Positions 9,814-21,968 of a stretch of DNA of 64,000 nucleotides are shown one piece after another. The position numbers and the translations under genes were made by a program. The notes beneath the pieces are model-generated. The model did no database searches. It worked only from the letters and a program-made list of their open reading frames with translations, and was not told the origin of the DNA. The first letter of the stretch is position 1; every line of letters starts with the position of its first letter. Source of the stretch: Branchiostoma belcheri (taxonomy: Eukaryota; Chordata; Leptocardii; Amphioxiformes; Branchiostomatidae); NCBI RefSeq assembly GCF_001625305.1, contig NW_017802425.1:805882-869881 (forward strand), read 5' to 3'.

Positions 9814-10913
9814 CAGCTGACCCGCCCGCCGGTAGACCTTCCCGTTGGTCTCCAGGCCTTGGATCTGGTCGGGAACCACATCAAAGAGATCCCGCCTAAA
9901 GCCTTCCGGAACCTGACGGAACTGCAGGACTTAGCCTTCTGGCAGCAGCCATCTCTCACCACCATAGATGACGACGCTTTTTACGGACTCAGTAAGATGC
10001 AGTATATGGACGCCTCCTCAACGGGGATAAACAAGATCACCAACGGGACATTTAACGGTCTGAGTGGCATGGGGGAGCTCGTCCTGGGGGAATGTAAGAT
10101 CCCGAATATCCCGGTGGGAGCGTTCCATCAGATGACGAGTCTGACGACGCTGTGGTTGGATGGGAACCTTCTTACCACGCTGGACCCTGTGGTTCTCGAT
10201 AGAAGGTTTGTACTAGCGCACTGTCGTTGGACTTGATGCGGAAAAACACACAGAGCAAATGAATGCAAAAAAAATGCAGTACAGAACTAGTGGAGCAGCT
10301 TGTAGCTGCAGAAAAAAATGGCATTTCCATGCAGCATGGAATCACTTAGAAGACCCTTTAATTTGTGTTCTTAAAATTGTTAATTGTGGGCATCGGTATG
10401 CAAAATGTTACACTGATTGCCCTGGCAATTTTGGCTTTAAATCCTTGCAGATTCCTGTCTCACCTGTCGGAAGTCTACCTGTGGGGGAACCCGTGGACAT
10501 GTGACTGTCACCTCCGCTGGCTGAAGGAACACATCGACAACAACAACACCGCTCCGACCGTTGACTCTCCCCACATCATGGTGTGTAACGCGCCGCCCAA
10601 GCTCAAGGGGCGGGCCTTTGACACGCTCACCCCGAAGGACTTCGTGTGCGAGGACGGGGACTTCGACCCGAGTACGGCAAAGTCCAGCCGACCCGGCAGG
10701 GTGGAGGTAGTTAGAGACGAGAGAATGCACATGCCGTTCACAGGGGCGGGGAAAAGTCTCCGAGTCCCCACAGTTTGGAGAGATGAGAACATGTCGATCT
10801 GTACACCCGCCGTGGTTGATGATTATTCTATCCTGTGCATGGCCGGGGTTGTGCTGTTGTTTCTGTGGGTGGGATTCTCCATGGGGAGGTTTGTGGGCAA
10901 GGGGCAAAGATAA
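9814..10913 (+). CDS. LRR2: membrane-anchored leucine-rich-repeat protein (5' end in gap)
   Basis: Visible exons are 9814-10205 (donor GAAG/GTTTGT) and 10451-10913 (acceptor CCTTGCAG), encoding 284 aa. The first continues LRRs closely related to LRR1 (the FWQQPSLTTI signature). The second has an LRRCT (NPWTCDCHLRWL, then VCN and FVCE), a hydrophilic linker of about 60 residues, a transmembrane helix (SILCMAGVVLLFLWVGFSMG) and a short basic tail, RFVGKGQR. Unlike LRR1 and LRR3 the frame reads on past FVC into this anchor, so the protein should be a single-pass type I receptor. The N-terminus is lost in the gap. A candidate poly(A) signal AATAAA is at 11303-11308. Confidence 0.88.
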
Positions 10914-11302
10914 TTTGCTGAAGGTCCGGATAAAATGCGGCTCTGAATATTTCGTAACCAACGTTGTAGTATATTCTCCAGCTACACGTACTTTGAACAG
11001 CTATAGTAATTGCTATGTGCCTATTGGTAATCAAACAATTTTTGCTGTGAACACGTGCACGATACACAAAACATATTATGACACAGGAATACATATTTTC
11101 AATATACTGTTTGGCTATCATCATTGGGACCACAAATTATGTCCAAACTCTACCTGGATTCTACAAAATTATCATTAGATTATCATCATAGTCCCGATTG
11201 TTGACACATATATTTGCAATGTATCTGCATGCTATCCGTTTCTAACTAGCTGGCATCAATGGATGATATTGCATTCAAGTAACTTTGAACAGTTCAAATA
11301 GA

Positions 11303-11308
11303 AATAAA
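11303..11308 (+). terminator. polyadenylation signal candidate of LRR2
   Basis: AATAAA followed by an A-rich stretch, 390 bases after the LRR2 stop. The interval up to LRR3 (11309-11700) shows no gene. Confidence 0.4.
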
Positions 11309-11753
11309 AAAAGTTCCAGTCATGACAAAGCAAGTGATCACTTTTGTTTCCATTTTTGTCCTCAAAGCAAATAAATGTGATCATGAGGCTTTTCAACTCT
11401 GTGTGTTTGTCAGTCACTCAGTGTATCAGAAGTCAGCATATTGCTCTGAGCCTCGTCAATGTGACCATAAATATATTATACCGTTAATCAATATCAAGAC
11501 TAAACAAATCCAACTACCTAAAAACTCAACCCATGACTCCGTACTTTGTCCTGTTGTTTCACTGTAGTCAATCCCAACGACCAATGAGGAAGGAGCCAGG
11601 TTAAGGGTCACGTCAGCTTGTACTTTGAAACACTATTACGGTACTGATTTAAATTGGAGTGACAATTCAGCAGTCCGGCTCACTCATAAATATAACGAAA
11701 ATGAACGTCACAAAAATATCAGCCCCTGCTGTTGGCAAGCTGTTTTGTTGCAG

Positions 11754-13186
11754 TCCCAACCTCCCCAGCGTGCGTCAAGTCTTGTACCTGTTTTAACTCT
11801 AACGGCACTAGCGTAGTGAACTGTAGCACCGCCGGTCTGACCTCTGTTCCTGCCGACATCCCTAATGACGTGCAGTGGCTCATGATGGCCGAAAACAGCA
11901 TCACGAGTGTCTCAAAGGAGGACTTAAAGGGTCTGAACTTTCTTAAGACAGTCGATTTGAGCAACAACCAGCTAACAGACGGTGGACTTCCAGCAGGCAC
12001 GTTTGAAAACCTTCCTTCGTTCAGTGACCTTGACCTTTCCTACAACGAGAAGTTCGACAACTTTCCTACCCACCTGCCCGGAAATCTGAAGACGTTCTCA
12101 TTCGTGTTCAACAAGGCCACGCACGTGACAGAAAGAACTTTCAGCAACCTGACAGAACTTGTACATCTTGACATCTCCAACAACCAACTAGAGAGTATCG
12201 CCCCGGGGGGCTTCAAGGACCTACGCAATCTGGGAACTCTCGACATAGGATTCAATCCGATCAGACAAGACGGCATCCCTGCCAGCGTCTTCAAGCCGGC
12301 AAACCGACTCCAGACTCTCGGGCTGCGGTCGGCCCAGCTGCCGCGGGTGCCTCTGGACCTGCCCGGAAGCCTGCAGGATCTGGATCTCGCGCTGAACCTG
12401 ATCACAGAATTGCCGCCTCACATTTTCTCCAACCTGACGGACCTGCAGTATCTCTCCCTCTGGCTGCAGCCATCCTTAACCCGTATCCATGACGACGCCT
12501 TCCGAGGGCTCGGCAAACTGCAGGTATTGTATGCCAACTCCTGCGGCGTGGATAGCGTCACAAACAGCACGTTTAACGGATTGAGCGGGGTCAGGAGTGT
12601 GGACCTGGGGAGCGGGAAGATCACACACCTCCCCGCCGGGGCCTTCCATCAGATGGGCAACCTGAAGTCACTAAGGTTGGAGCAGAATCAGCTCACCACT
12701 CTGGAAGCATCTGTTCTGGATACAAGGTTTGTGTGAACTTCCATGTGCGTGTGGTTGAGATCAACTTGAATCTAGTAAATTTCTACCATCAGTTTAGAGT
12801 CAAAGTCTCTAAAAACATTGGCACTGGAGCCGGCGGATGCAAGGTTGTGCGCATGTGGTTATGTGAAGTACATATCAAAAAACATCAGTCATCAGTCAAT
12901 TTAAATCTGCCTGCTTTAGTAAGGAGGAATGTTTGCTCTCTCGTACAGGACCTTACCGAGGTTGTCTGAAGTCCAGCTTTGGGGAAACCCGTGGACGTGT
13001 GACTGTCACCTCCGCTGGCTGAAGGAACACGTCGATAACAACAACACGGCTCCTACAGTCAGCTACCCATACCTCATGACATGCAGCGCACCGCTCAGAC
13101 TGCAGGGTCGGGCCTGGGACGCGCTCACTCCCGACGACTTCGTGTGCGGCGATCGGCACTTAAAAACAGTCAACAGAACTTCATAA
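11754..13186 (+). CDS. LRR3: secreted-type LRR protein, 5' end unresolved
   Basis: Exons are 11754?-12726 (donor CAAG/GTTTGT) and 12949-13186 (acceptor CGTACAG), giving about 402 aa without a signal peptide. LRRNT (CVKSCTCF with a later NCS), LRRs and LRRCT (NPWTCDCHLRWL, then FVCG) match LRR1. After FVCG there are 11 extra residues and a stop, with no membrane segment. The start is a problem: no ATG lies in frame. Option 1 is a separate signal-peptide exon joined at TTTTGTTGCAG (phase 1, common for such exons). Option 2 is the ATG at 11701, whose frame is one base off; a single indel would join it to LLLASCFVAV, a good signal-peptide core. Candidate AATAAA at 13772-13777 and 13806-13811. Confidence 0.82.
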
Positions 13187-13614
13187 CTGCTGTACAACCT
13201 GTGGAAGTTCGCTGCATCTATAACTTTCATCCTGATCTAGATTCAACAGATATCATTAACTTAGGGTAAGTTAACTCTGATCATGAAAGGGATTTGATTA
13301 GTTCTTACAAGTAAAATTCTTTAAGTTCAGAAGAAAAAGACCAACGCTGTACCCAACAGAAAGCAAAGGCTTACTCTTGTCGTCGACGTCAATTGTATTG
13401 AATTTCTGTATAAGTCACGGTTACAAACTCTTTCCAGCGCAGGTAAACGCTGCAATAATATCATAGCTCGCCAAGTGATGCTGTTCCACTGCCACCTACC
13501 CCAAGAAGTCGATTTCAAACAGGAGACAGCGCGGGGACAAAACGAGGGCATGTCACATCGGCAATGTCGATCAAGTAGGCTCTTATTTTGGAGAAACTAT
13601 ATCACTGACATGCA

Positions 13615-13690
13615 CCTCTGTATCAGTATATCTGTATCTGTATCAGTATAGCCGGTATAACACACCAGCTAAATCACCACACTTCATCTG
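13615..13690. repeat. dispersed repeat fragment, copy 1
   Basis: Contains CTGTATCTGTATCAGTATAG followed by CCGGTATAAC. A similar stretch, CTGTATCTGTATAG with CTGGTATAAC, recurs at about 15672-15700. The shared core looks like part of a dispersed, probably SINE-like, family. The rest of 13187-14440 holds no gene I can support. Confidence 0.35.
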
Positions 13691-14474
13691 TTTTTGCTAT
13701 GCTGTTGTACAACTTTACCCCCTTGTATTGAGAGACGATATGATGTCACCCGTTCTCTCTAGACGTGTTTAAATAAATGTAGTTAATGTAAAGTAATCAT
13801 CCTAGAATAAAACCGCATGAAAGTCTTATTTCATCACCCACTACCATGTAGAGGTGAGCGTGGTGTACATTCACACACACGTTGGACGCTGGGGGCTTCA
13901 GTTTCCGTTCTCGCCCGTCAGTTTAAAGCAATTTCCGGGATGATGAGGGTTTACGCGTACACTTGTCATCGGGACTTCAGGACGGAGAATGGCCGTACTT
14001 TGTTTTGTTGTCATGTGTCATCCTGAGGAGGATTATCTCGTTATCTCTGTCCCGTCAGATTACAAAATCTCGTTTGGTGAATCTCGAAGCCCGTTCTTCT
14101 ACCTGATACTATCCCTAGTATCTCTAGTTGTAGCGAAATAATATGGCACATACGTTTATTTTCATGTGAAAATGTTGCAAAATTTTCTTTTACTGTTACC
14201 GTTACATATATTTCAGAGCAATGTTGACATGACTTATAATGGCACGTATGTAGCAGGACAGTTACTAGACCCATTTCTTTAAGTCAAGGACATTAACTCT
14301 ATATAGAGATCATATATAATGTCCGTGATCACACCCGAATTAACTTTAACGGACCGGGACGGGATTAGTGACGGCATTATGCTAGTATGTGTAAGGCGAC
14401 TAAGGCTTCTCAAATTCAATATTTCTAGTAATGCTGCTTGGAGAGTAATATAAAGTCCTTGATCAGTTCCGTCA

Positions 14475-14551
14475 TGACGTCACTCCGCAGTCACGTGACG
14501 AGAACTTCCCGCGTATCCGGTGGTCTCGTTTTCGCGCGTTGCAGGAACAAA
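14475..14551 (+). promoter_or_regulatory. promoter with CRE and E-box upstream of a two-codon first exon
   Basis: A full CRE (TGACGTCA, 14475-14482) and a palindromic E-box (TCACGTGA, 14491-14498) lie 55-80 bases before an ATG, in locally CpG-rich sequence. This is typical of a housekeeping-type proximal promoter. No TATA box is seen. Confidence 0.5.
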
Positions 14552-15034
14552 ATGGCGGTAAGTACGAGTTCTGTAACTTCTGTTGACGAAGAAGCTGTTT
14601 TACCCCTGTTGTGTGTCATGACCAGAAAACGACACTTAACGTGACCTGTGCGTACACTGGAGAGGGAGAAGGGTCTCCGATTGACTCTTATCCCAAACTT
14701 TGTGTTGGCTTATTCATATTTTTCAGTTGGAGAGAGAGGGAGGGTGTGTGTGTGTGGGGGGACCACTAAATTATCTAGGGCCATGTAGGACTTTCTCACT
14801 CACACTGTAGCAGCTTTGTATTTTAGGCAACTTTCTAAACTTGCACAGTTGGTGCCCCCCTCCCTCCCAAGTGGACTGAATGACGATAAACCATTATTAG
14901 TACTATATTTTCCTGTACAGACCATGATGGGAGCCATGGGACATCATACTAGTAGGCCACCTATGGGCAGACCTGATACAGTATTGTCAGAGTGGCTTTA
15001 TTTTCCCAGTGACCTCACTACTGCGAATTCATAG
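14552..15034 (+). CDS. 5' end of an unidentified gene (Met-Ala first exon)
   Basis: ATGGCG at 14552-14557 is followed immediately by GTAAGT, a consensus donor. A strong acceptor (TTTTCCTGTACAG) ends at 14920, and the frame continues from 14921 as TMMGAMGHHTSRPPMGRPDT, running to a stop at 15034. Either this is a small 39-residue product or another donor is used before the stop and the gene extends further into the window. I do not recognise the peptide. The promoter signals just upstream support a real transcription start; the second exon is less certain. Confidence 0.4.
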
Positions 15035-15101
15035 CACTGCAAGTACTCCTGTGCATTTCCAATGTAGTAGATCACATACTTTGTCAGGTTGGTAGATCAA
15101 A

Positions 15102-15228
15102 GCCCCTTTTCCCACTAGGATAAAATTGTATGGATCCATCCAAATAGATTGGCATTGATCCGGCTTTGATATGGAAACCAGTCTATTTGGATTGATCCGG
15201 GTAATTTTATCCTAGTGAGGAAAAGGCC
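15102..15228. mobile_element. MITE with ~55-bp terminal inverted repeats
   Basis: The left end CCCCTTTTCCCACTAGGATA and the right end in reverse complement CCTTTTCCTCACTAGGATA are inverted copies that extend inward through TCCAAATAGA (about 55 bp, several mismatches). Total length is about 127 bp. There is no coding capacity. Confidence 0.65.
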
Positions 15229-15279
15229 ATTGTCATAGTCGTGAAACACTAGGGGCAAGTAGAAACACAAAAACCGCTG

Positions 15280-15480
15280 CTCTTTCTTAGTAGTTAGGAT
15301 TTGGCACTCTCACCACCATGAGTTCGATTCCTGGTGTGGGAACCACTGAAACACTAGTGGCGAGTAGACAAACTAAACCCCATGCCTTGACTCCCAGGAC
15401 CCTGGGAATCGAACCCTTGCAAACCCTAAGGCTGCCAGCTTACAAATGCAATGCGCTAATTACCACTGGGCCAAAAGGTC
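15280..15480. mobile_element. tRNA-like SINE heads in opposite orientation
   Basis: On the minus strand TGGCCCAGTGGTAATTAGCG (A-box-like) and GGTTCGATTCCCAGG (B-box-like) lie at about 15397-15475, spaced as in a tRNA-derived SINE head. On the plus strand a second B-box-like element GAGTTCGATTCCTGG lies at about 15321-15335. GAAACACTAG followed by GGCAAGTAGA or GGCGAGTAGA occurs at about 15243 and 15350. A tRNA-derived composite element is the simplest reading; no functional tRNA folds here. Confidence 0.45.
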
Positions 15481-17622
15481 TGGACCCATCAGATGATTCA
15501 GCACTTGAAAAGCCAATATGGTTGGTCAGCTACCTTCCTCAGACAAGTAGCGAGACATAGCACTGCGGAAGGTGGCAGGCAAACTATTGATACATTTGCA
15601 CAGAAGAACAAGAACTTGGTTATGTGCAAGAAAACTGAGTTTATGCGACATGTACTGATGTTGTATGATGTACCTGTATCTGTATAGCTGGTATAACTGC
15701 CCTTCAGCCCAACATTGTAGGCATGCAATACTGCAGCAGCTGGTTCTATTACACTATCTAGTGAGGATACCCCCACTGAAAGTGTTGACAACATACTACA
15801 AGTTCCAGTGTATAAGACATCTATGTACGCTGGTCACGAGTGACTGGCTCGTATCCAGGGTACGAAATCTCCTTTGCTGTCGAATCATGCGGTACATATC
15901 TTAAAAGAACAGTGTCCATGATGTAGTGGAAAATGAGAGATATGTACTTTGTATTACCATTATCTGTGGCCAGTTCAGCCAGATGTGTGTTAATTAACAA
16001 GTTGCAGACTGCAGCAGTGTCTGTCTCAGGCATAATGCTGGAGTAATGGTGTGGAGCCTGAAGTGGTGAGAAGTTAGCACTTGATCAGCACCGATACTAC
16101 ATGGACTGGAAAATATCCCAGTTTTCCATCCATTATTCACCACTCATCTCTCGGTCTGTCTGTGTACCAATCTTCTCATCATTTTATCTGTCCAACTATC
16201 ATGTTATAACCTAAGTAACATGGCTTTCAAGTTTTCTGACCAAAGTGTGCAACATTTATTTGTTCCGAGCCTGTTTGGAGTACAGATATTTTCATGAAGC
16301 TCCTTGGTATGTTGATGTTCCTGCTGCAGAAATAAGATCAAGATGGTGGGCTGTCTTAGGAAGGTAAAACGTACTGCCAAACACATGGTCTTTCTTCTGA
16401 ATCTAAGCAAAACTACCCAAATTTGAAAAGTGATGAGCTGGTGCTGAGATAACAAATGTGGTACAGCACCATTATTCCATATTGCATAGGGTCCCTGTTT
16501 TACCTACGAACTCAACAACTTAGTGACTCACATATTTCACAGATGAAGTATTCTTAATAGATGATGTGTTAGTAAGGGTAGGTCATACACATTCTGGGTA
16601 GCAGTCCAAAACACTAATAAAGCAAGGCAGCTCCTTTATGTTTCAACTTGTGTCTAATCTATAACCTTGTAACAAATCAATGACTGAAATATTTGATTAG
16701 TGAAGTATTTTTCTTGCAGGTCTGTTAGCATGGGTAGGTCATAATCCTGCTTTCATCATAGCTCTTCACATTCCTGTCAGAAAATTAGTCCTTGTAAACA
16801 ATAACACAGGAGCCCCTTGCTCATCGTGCTCCCAGCAGTTCCATACTAATTGATGCCCTTTTTGGGTCGGGGTAATTTTCTGGTAGCCAAGTAAATCTGA
16901 TAAAGGCGTCCTGATATTGTTATAGGCACCACGGTCCGGCACATTACTGCTCTGTAATGTGTTTTAATCTATGTGTCTAGACGTTTGTTTGGTCAACATA
17001 TTGAAATGTTTGCGGACGCATCTGTCTTTGCCAAAAAGGGAACTTAATTTCAAGTCGATGTCATGATGCAGTGATACTGCTATCATTCTTGACAAAGTGG
17101 AAACAAGATGGCTGAAATGCCTACTATGGTTAGATTTTCATCAAACTACATGTATCAGTTTTCCTCCCCTCTCTCGTTTTCATATTTTCAGCTTGTCTAT
17201 GCTGCATCGCCGTTTGAAATCGCCAGGAGGCTTTGCTGTACTCGGTGTCGCTGCTGGCTACCCACAGACGTCACTGCCTATTTGCACAATTTTGGTGGCA
17301 CACTTGACGGTGCTTTCTGCTGTCAATCATGCCATAGCAACACCCGCTGTGTCATTTGAGTTCCCCTGCCGCTACCGTTGGCGTGCCGTCAGCGTGCAGT
17401 AGGCCAGGGTTCGTCTCAACAGTTCGCTCCTAATGACTTTTTACGGTTTTATATTAAATCGTATGATACCTTGAATCCTGTGTACCTGGGCTGTGCTGTT
17501 GTCGCTCACACTAACTTACGCGATTGGAAAGGGTCACAATTCTGAGTGCAGTACGTTAAGCCGTGGTCCACTGTCATTCTGATTGTCGAAAAGAGCTAGG
17601 GGAATTTTCTGGTACTATGAAC

Positions 17623-18020
17623 CTATAAATACTGTCTCATAGCGTCTGCGCACAATAACCATAACACGGCCAGTGAAAGGGTAGCTCTTCAGTGAGCTTA
17701 ACTTGGCCGAAATCACTTTCGCCTCACCTCGACCGTCGTCCCTCTGCTGGACCATTCGATATGATTTCTCTAGATGTAGGTTCGTGTAGGGATGACGTGA
17801 ACGTGAGAGACGGTCCCCAGCGAAAGATGCTCATGAATGGCAACCTTCCGTCATCAACACGCGGAGGAGTCAAAGCGCGGGAACTCTGGTGGCGCCCCGC
17901 GCGACGTGAAGTCACGCATGTGTCAAACACATCCTGTTTACTACTACTGCCGCCTAGAACTTCTAGGCAGCCTTCTAGTAGAAGGCTATGTTTTTGCAAG
18001 GCATCAGAAATAAATCTCCT
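17623..18020 (+). other. possible short transcription unit with TATA box and hairpins
   Basis: CTATAAATA at 17623-17631 is a good TATA box. About 130 bases later an ATG (17761) opens a 102-codon frame with a hydrophobic C-terminus (stop at 18067-18069). Two adjacent perfect hairpins follow (CCTAGAACTTCTAGG and AGCCTTCTAGTAGAAGGCT, about 17952-17990), then AATAAA at about 18010. It could be a short gene, a non-coding RNA or a repeat with its own promoter. I recognise no protein domain. Confidence 0.25.
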
Positions 18021-19274
18021 TGTTTTTTTGGTAGCGTTTGGATGTTTGTTTATTATTTTATTACAATAACTGAAGAAGCTATGGATGGAATGTCATGAAA
18101 TGTGGTAGGTAGGTCGGTCCAAGGAGGTGTCAACCTCCATGCAAAGAAATTGTTATTTTGGACCCACTGGCAGCTTTACTTGGTACTGCAGCGGGTACAC
18201 TCCCATACACTAAAACAACAATTATACAACATGAAATAATCAAGGTGCATATAGTACAATGGGCTACCAACAAATTTGTCAACTGTACTGAGTACAGTAC
18301 GTACATTGGCATAATTAAATGCAGTGTTTCCCTTTACACTTCAAACCAGACGCTCCGATGGTCTCGAGATCACAAGGCATCCAATTGTTTCTTAAGCTTG
18401 AGCACTGAGCACATACAGCCAGTATCTCTACTGTACGTGTGCGTGTCTTTACTGTGTCGTCTTTGCTATCATAGAGAGACAAGTACCCTTACAGAATCCT
18501 AAAACATGCGTACGCTTACTAAACGATAAGCAGAACATGCTTACATATTATGACGATACCCTGACATATTGGTTTGAAAAAAATGTATAGTATTATTAAG
18601 AGTATGTAATTTACAGCGTCATGATGAAGCGCCACGGCTGTTTGAACCGCTACATTAACGCACAGGGTAGAGTCATCCCAACCGAAGACAGGCGTGAGGT
18701 TTGGCTTATTGAAAGACACATTTTTATTGATCCAGACGTGTGGACCGCATCTTTTGCCGATATGTGGAAGAACCGGAAGAACATACGCGAGAATGGTTCA
18801 TTGCCAGCGCGCTCTGCACAGCGTTTGGCTACAATTGGTATCAAAACTAAGCCACCAATATATATAAGCCACCAACCTTCAGATGAAGGACAGTGCGATG
18901 TCTAAGTCGGTAGATTTAATTGTTGTACCAAGAGGTACCTGGGGCTTAGGCCGCGGTCACATTCATCGTACGTTTATTTCTCTGTGTGGTAGGATTTCTA
19001 GCCATGTCTTCGACAGAGCGACAATGATCTACGGCAAGCTTTTCCGTCTCAAGACAGTTGAATCTTGTACGACACATCCACGATTGTCCTAAGAATGTCC
19101 TATTCCTGTCGTAATCCTGTCGTAAGATGAATGTAAATGTGCGATCTTGATGCCGTATAATTTCCAAGTAATAAAACCGACCATGGTAACAAGGCAGCTG
19201 AATTTCGTCTGAAACATTCATGACTATCTCAAGAGTGCCCTCAGTTGCGATCGTACGGCGGTGGTAAGACGTAC

Positions 19275-19472
19275 CTGACAGGACCTGAAGAGAACGGACA
19301 TGCAGCCTGTCATTCCAGGCACGTTTGATGACGTCATCAGTCCTTGCGTGCTGCCCAGCGCCCCCTTCCTCCTCCTAAGGAAGACACAGCGGGCCGGACA
19401 GTCGGACCTCACAGCTTCCTCATACTTCCGGGTCAAAACACTACCCCGTCTTTGTCCTATACTACATGTCAT
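19275..19472 (-). CDS. possible first coding exon, minus strand
   Basis: ATG at 19472 opens a 66-codon frame that ends at a consensus donor CTGTCAG/GTACGT (19275/19274) in phase 0. The segment is GC-richer than its surroundings. The peptide is basic with several cysteines and unrecognised. The opposite strand is also open from an ATG at 19300, so strand assignment rests on the donor only. Confidence 0.22.
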
Positions 19473-21856
19473 GAGATGGGTGTAACCACAACACTGGTGC
19501 TTTTTACTTTGTTCAGATATCCGTTATTGTCGTGCATAGATAGTAATATGGACTCCATAATATACGTAAGAAATGTTGTGAGGTACAACCACAATGGTAC
19601 TGCATTTAGGGAGAACCAGTGCTGATATCACACAGTCTACGATGGTCACTTCTTCGCCCTCCTTATTGATAAGATAATGTGAAAGTACAATATACACATT
19701 AATACATACACCTTTAAACATTGTAGCATCAGAGGTAAGATGGTTAATGATATCACACTGATGAGAAATACCTGGATTTCCATAGCACATAATATCATAG
19801 GTAATCAACAATTAAAAAAGCGGGAAATATGTAGTCCCGTTGTTTAAGGCAACGAAAGGTCATTGACACTTGATCAGACATTCTCTGCTCCTGACATATA
19901 AGTACTGGCAATACTAAATGTTGAAAATATCGGGCAATTGCTGCTTATTTTACTTTTTGTGGGTTAAGTAATTAGGTAAACATGGTATGTATCATGTCAC
20001 GTACACTTGCCCACGGTGCTCCTGTCCTCATATTTAGGTTAATTCAGACAACATTTAGCTCACAAAGTGCTTATCTTCCAGGGTTCTACTGGGACATACA
20101 GCATTGTCACAATCAAGCCGTAAGTACTCGCATTAGAGACTCCGTTGAAAAGAAATGTGACCAAATCAAGGAAAGTTGTCCCTTTTCCTGGATATTGTGA
20201 ATTAGGTCATTTGCAGGTCAAGGTCAACGTCTTGTGTATCACGTGACGTCCCTCTGACCGTGTCGCTCTTGTGTTGTCAACAACAGCACACAAACTTGTT
20301 GTTTTTTCTCCCGGAACAGTCCACCGTGTAATGTACACAGACGTGTTGTTTACAGCCAGCCAACCAGAGCTAATGCCGGCAGGTCACGTGACGATCCAAA
20401 GTTCAAGTTCATGTGGATTCAGGTGGCGAGTTCTCGTCCCCAGAGTGTCACGCACTGAATATGCATGCTAACATGTATGGAAATGGCGTCTCAGGGGAAT
20501 AGACAGGATGGAAAATAATCCCTCAGCTCTGGGATCATCAGAATTTATAACCACAAGATTGATAAAGAAACGTCTAGAATGGAGCGAGTAAAATTGTATA
20601 GTTTCCTCGCAAACGTACGTTTTTATATTTATGCTCAAACACGCAAGCGGTCACATCTACATTGGTGCCGTTTTCTTATTTCTTAGAAGTCCAAAATTTT
20701 CTCCAGAATCTTCCTGGAATAAAGCGTGTACATACTTCATCTCAGCTGGACTAGTGCAGTATCATTGTCTAACATGTAAAACCGCACGTGTTGTTTACGG
20801 TCCAACTCAAGGTCTGCGCCAATAAACTCTAGTATCTTGTCCAAATGCCGTGTCGTATAACAATTGTTTTCCCATCATCAGCTTGAACAAAGATCCTAGT
20901 ACAAGTACTACCTAAATGAATTGGTTACTGCATGTACGTGACACCACGAGTAGAATATCATGTCGTTTGTTCGTGAAAATATTGGTCCCTGAATACCCAA
21001 AACAACATAACTGCTCAAACCAGGCCGTTAATTAGAAAATGTTCGCAATCAAAGGGATCTCACGTGTGGGTGGTCTGTAACTTTGTGTGGAGACTTATTA
21101 TGTTTCAAATAATAGTTGAAGTTAAGGAGAGCACCAGTAGAATATTTCAGCTAATGTAGTGTTGCTGTCACACGCTGCACAATGCTAGGATATGTGGAAA
21201 ACTGTTAAAAACCAACGCCAATTGTTTATGGTGCCAATTTGTGACAAATGTCGAAACGCTGATGATTTTTCCCGATAGTTCCTAATCCGGTTTGAGTTAC
21301 CATTGATCACTTCTGAATCCAATAAAAATCCGTGTCCAACATTTACATACACCAGCCCGGGATATCCGCACCAATAATTGTCCCTCTGTGCGCCATAGAT
21401 CGAATTATTTTCTCACTAAGGATAATTCTAATAAATTGTCTCTTCGTAAAAGCATTGTGAGCTATAGAATACACCATCTCATTACGAAATCTGGAAAAAA
21501 AGAAATATTTGCGCAGTGTTACGTAGTTTGGAGGCTTTGTGAATTGTAGACGCTGAATGTATGAGGAAAATATCGGCACACATGGAGTGGATTTCTTTGA
21601 TAATATAGATATGATATCGACAGCAGCGCCTGCCCTGAGATGGGTGATACTTTTGCTTTTATAAAGAAAGTCAACTTCCTGCTTTATGGTGTCTTTTTCA
21701 TTTGTAGATTCCACTTGTATATTTTATTCAGTATCATGTCTGTTACTTGTTGCAAAAGAAATATGGTAATAAATTGTTTAGTGTACTTTCACCGAGTTTT
21801 AATTCTGTCTAAGTAGTTGTAAAAGTTCAGTACCTAGGCCTCGTGATATTTCAACA

Positions 21857-21968
21857 AAGTGCACAACGGAATCACCTGCCGCGTTCTCTAGGATCCCTGG
21901 TGTACCGGTAGATTGTCCGGTTCAAAGTAAAGATGACATTGTTAGAGTAAAGTTCGTACCTCTGGAAG
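21857..21968 (+). pseudogene. filamin-type Ig repeat fragment (TRIM/filamin-like)
   Basis: A frame without ATG, open from 21803 to about 22036, encodes PGVPVDCPVQSKDDIVRVKF followed by VPLEGEVSVTSVCG. This has the rhythm of filamin/ABP280 repeats found in filamins and TRIM2/3/71-like proteins (P-V-x-C...DD...V-x-F-x-P-x-E-G...CG). Only about half a repeat is present. A donor-like AAG/GTGAGG at 21968/21969 could end an exon. It may be a true exon of a long gene or a relic of an intronless TRIM-like gene; I favour a relic. Family assignment is by eye. Confidence 0.35.

Noticed and set aside
8856-10236. Very long open frames over the N run
   Set aside because: Created by undefined bases in the assembly gap; only the part after 9814 on the plus strand is real.
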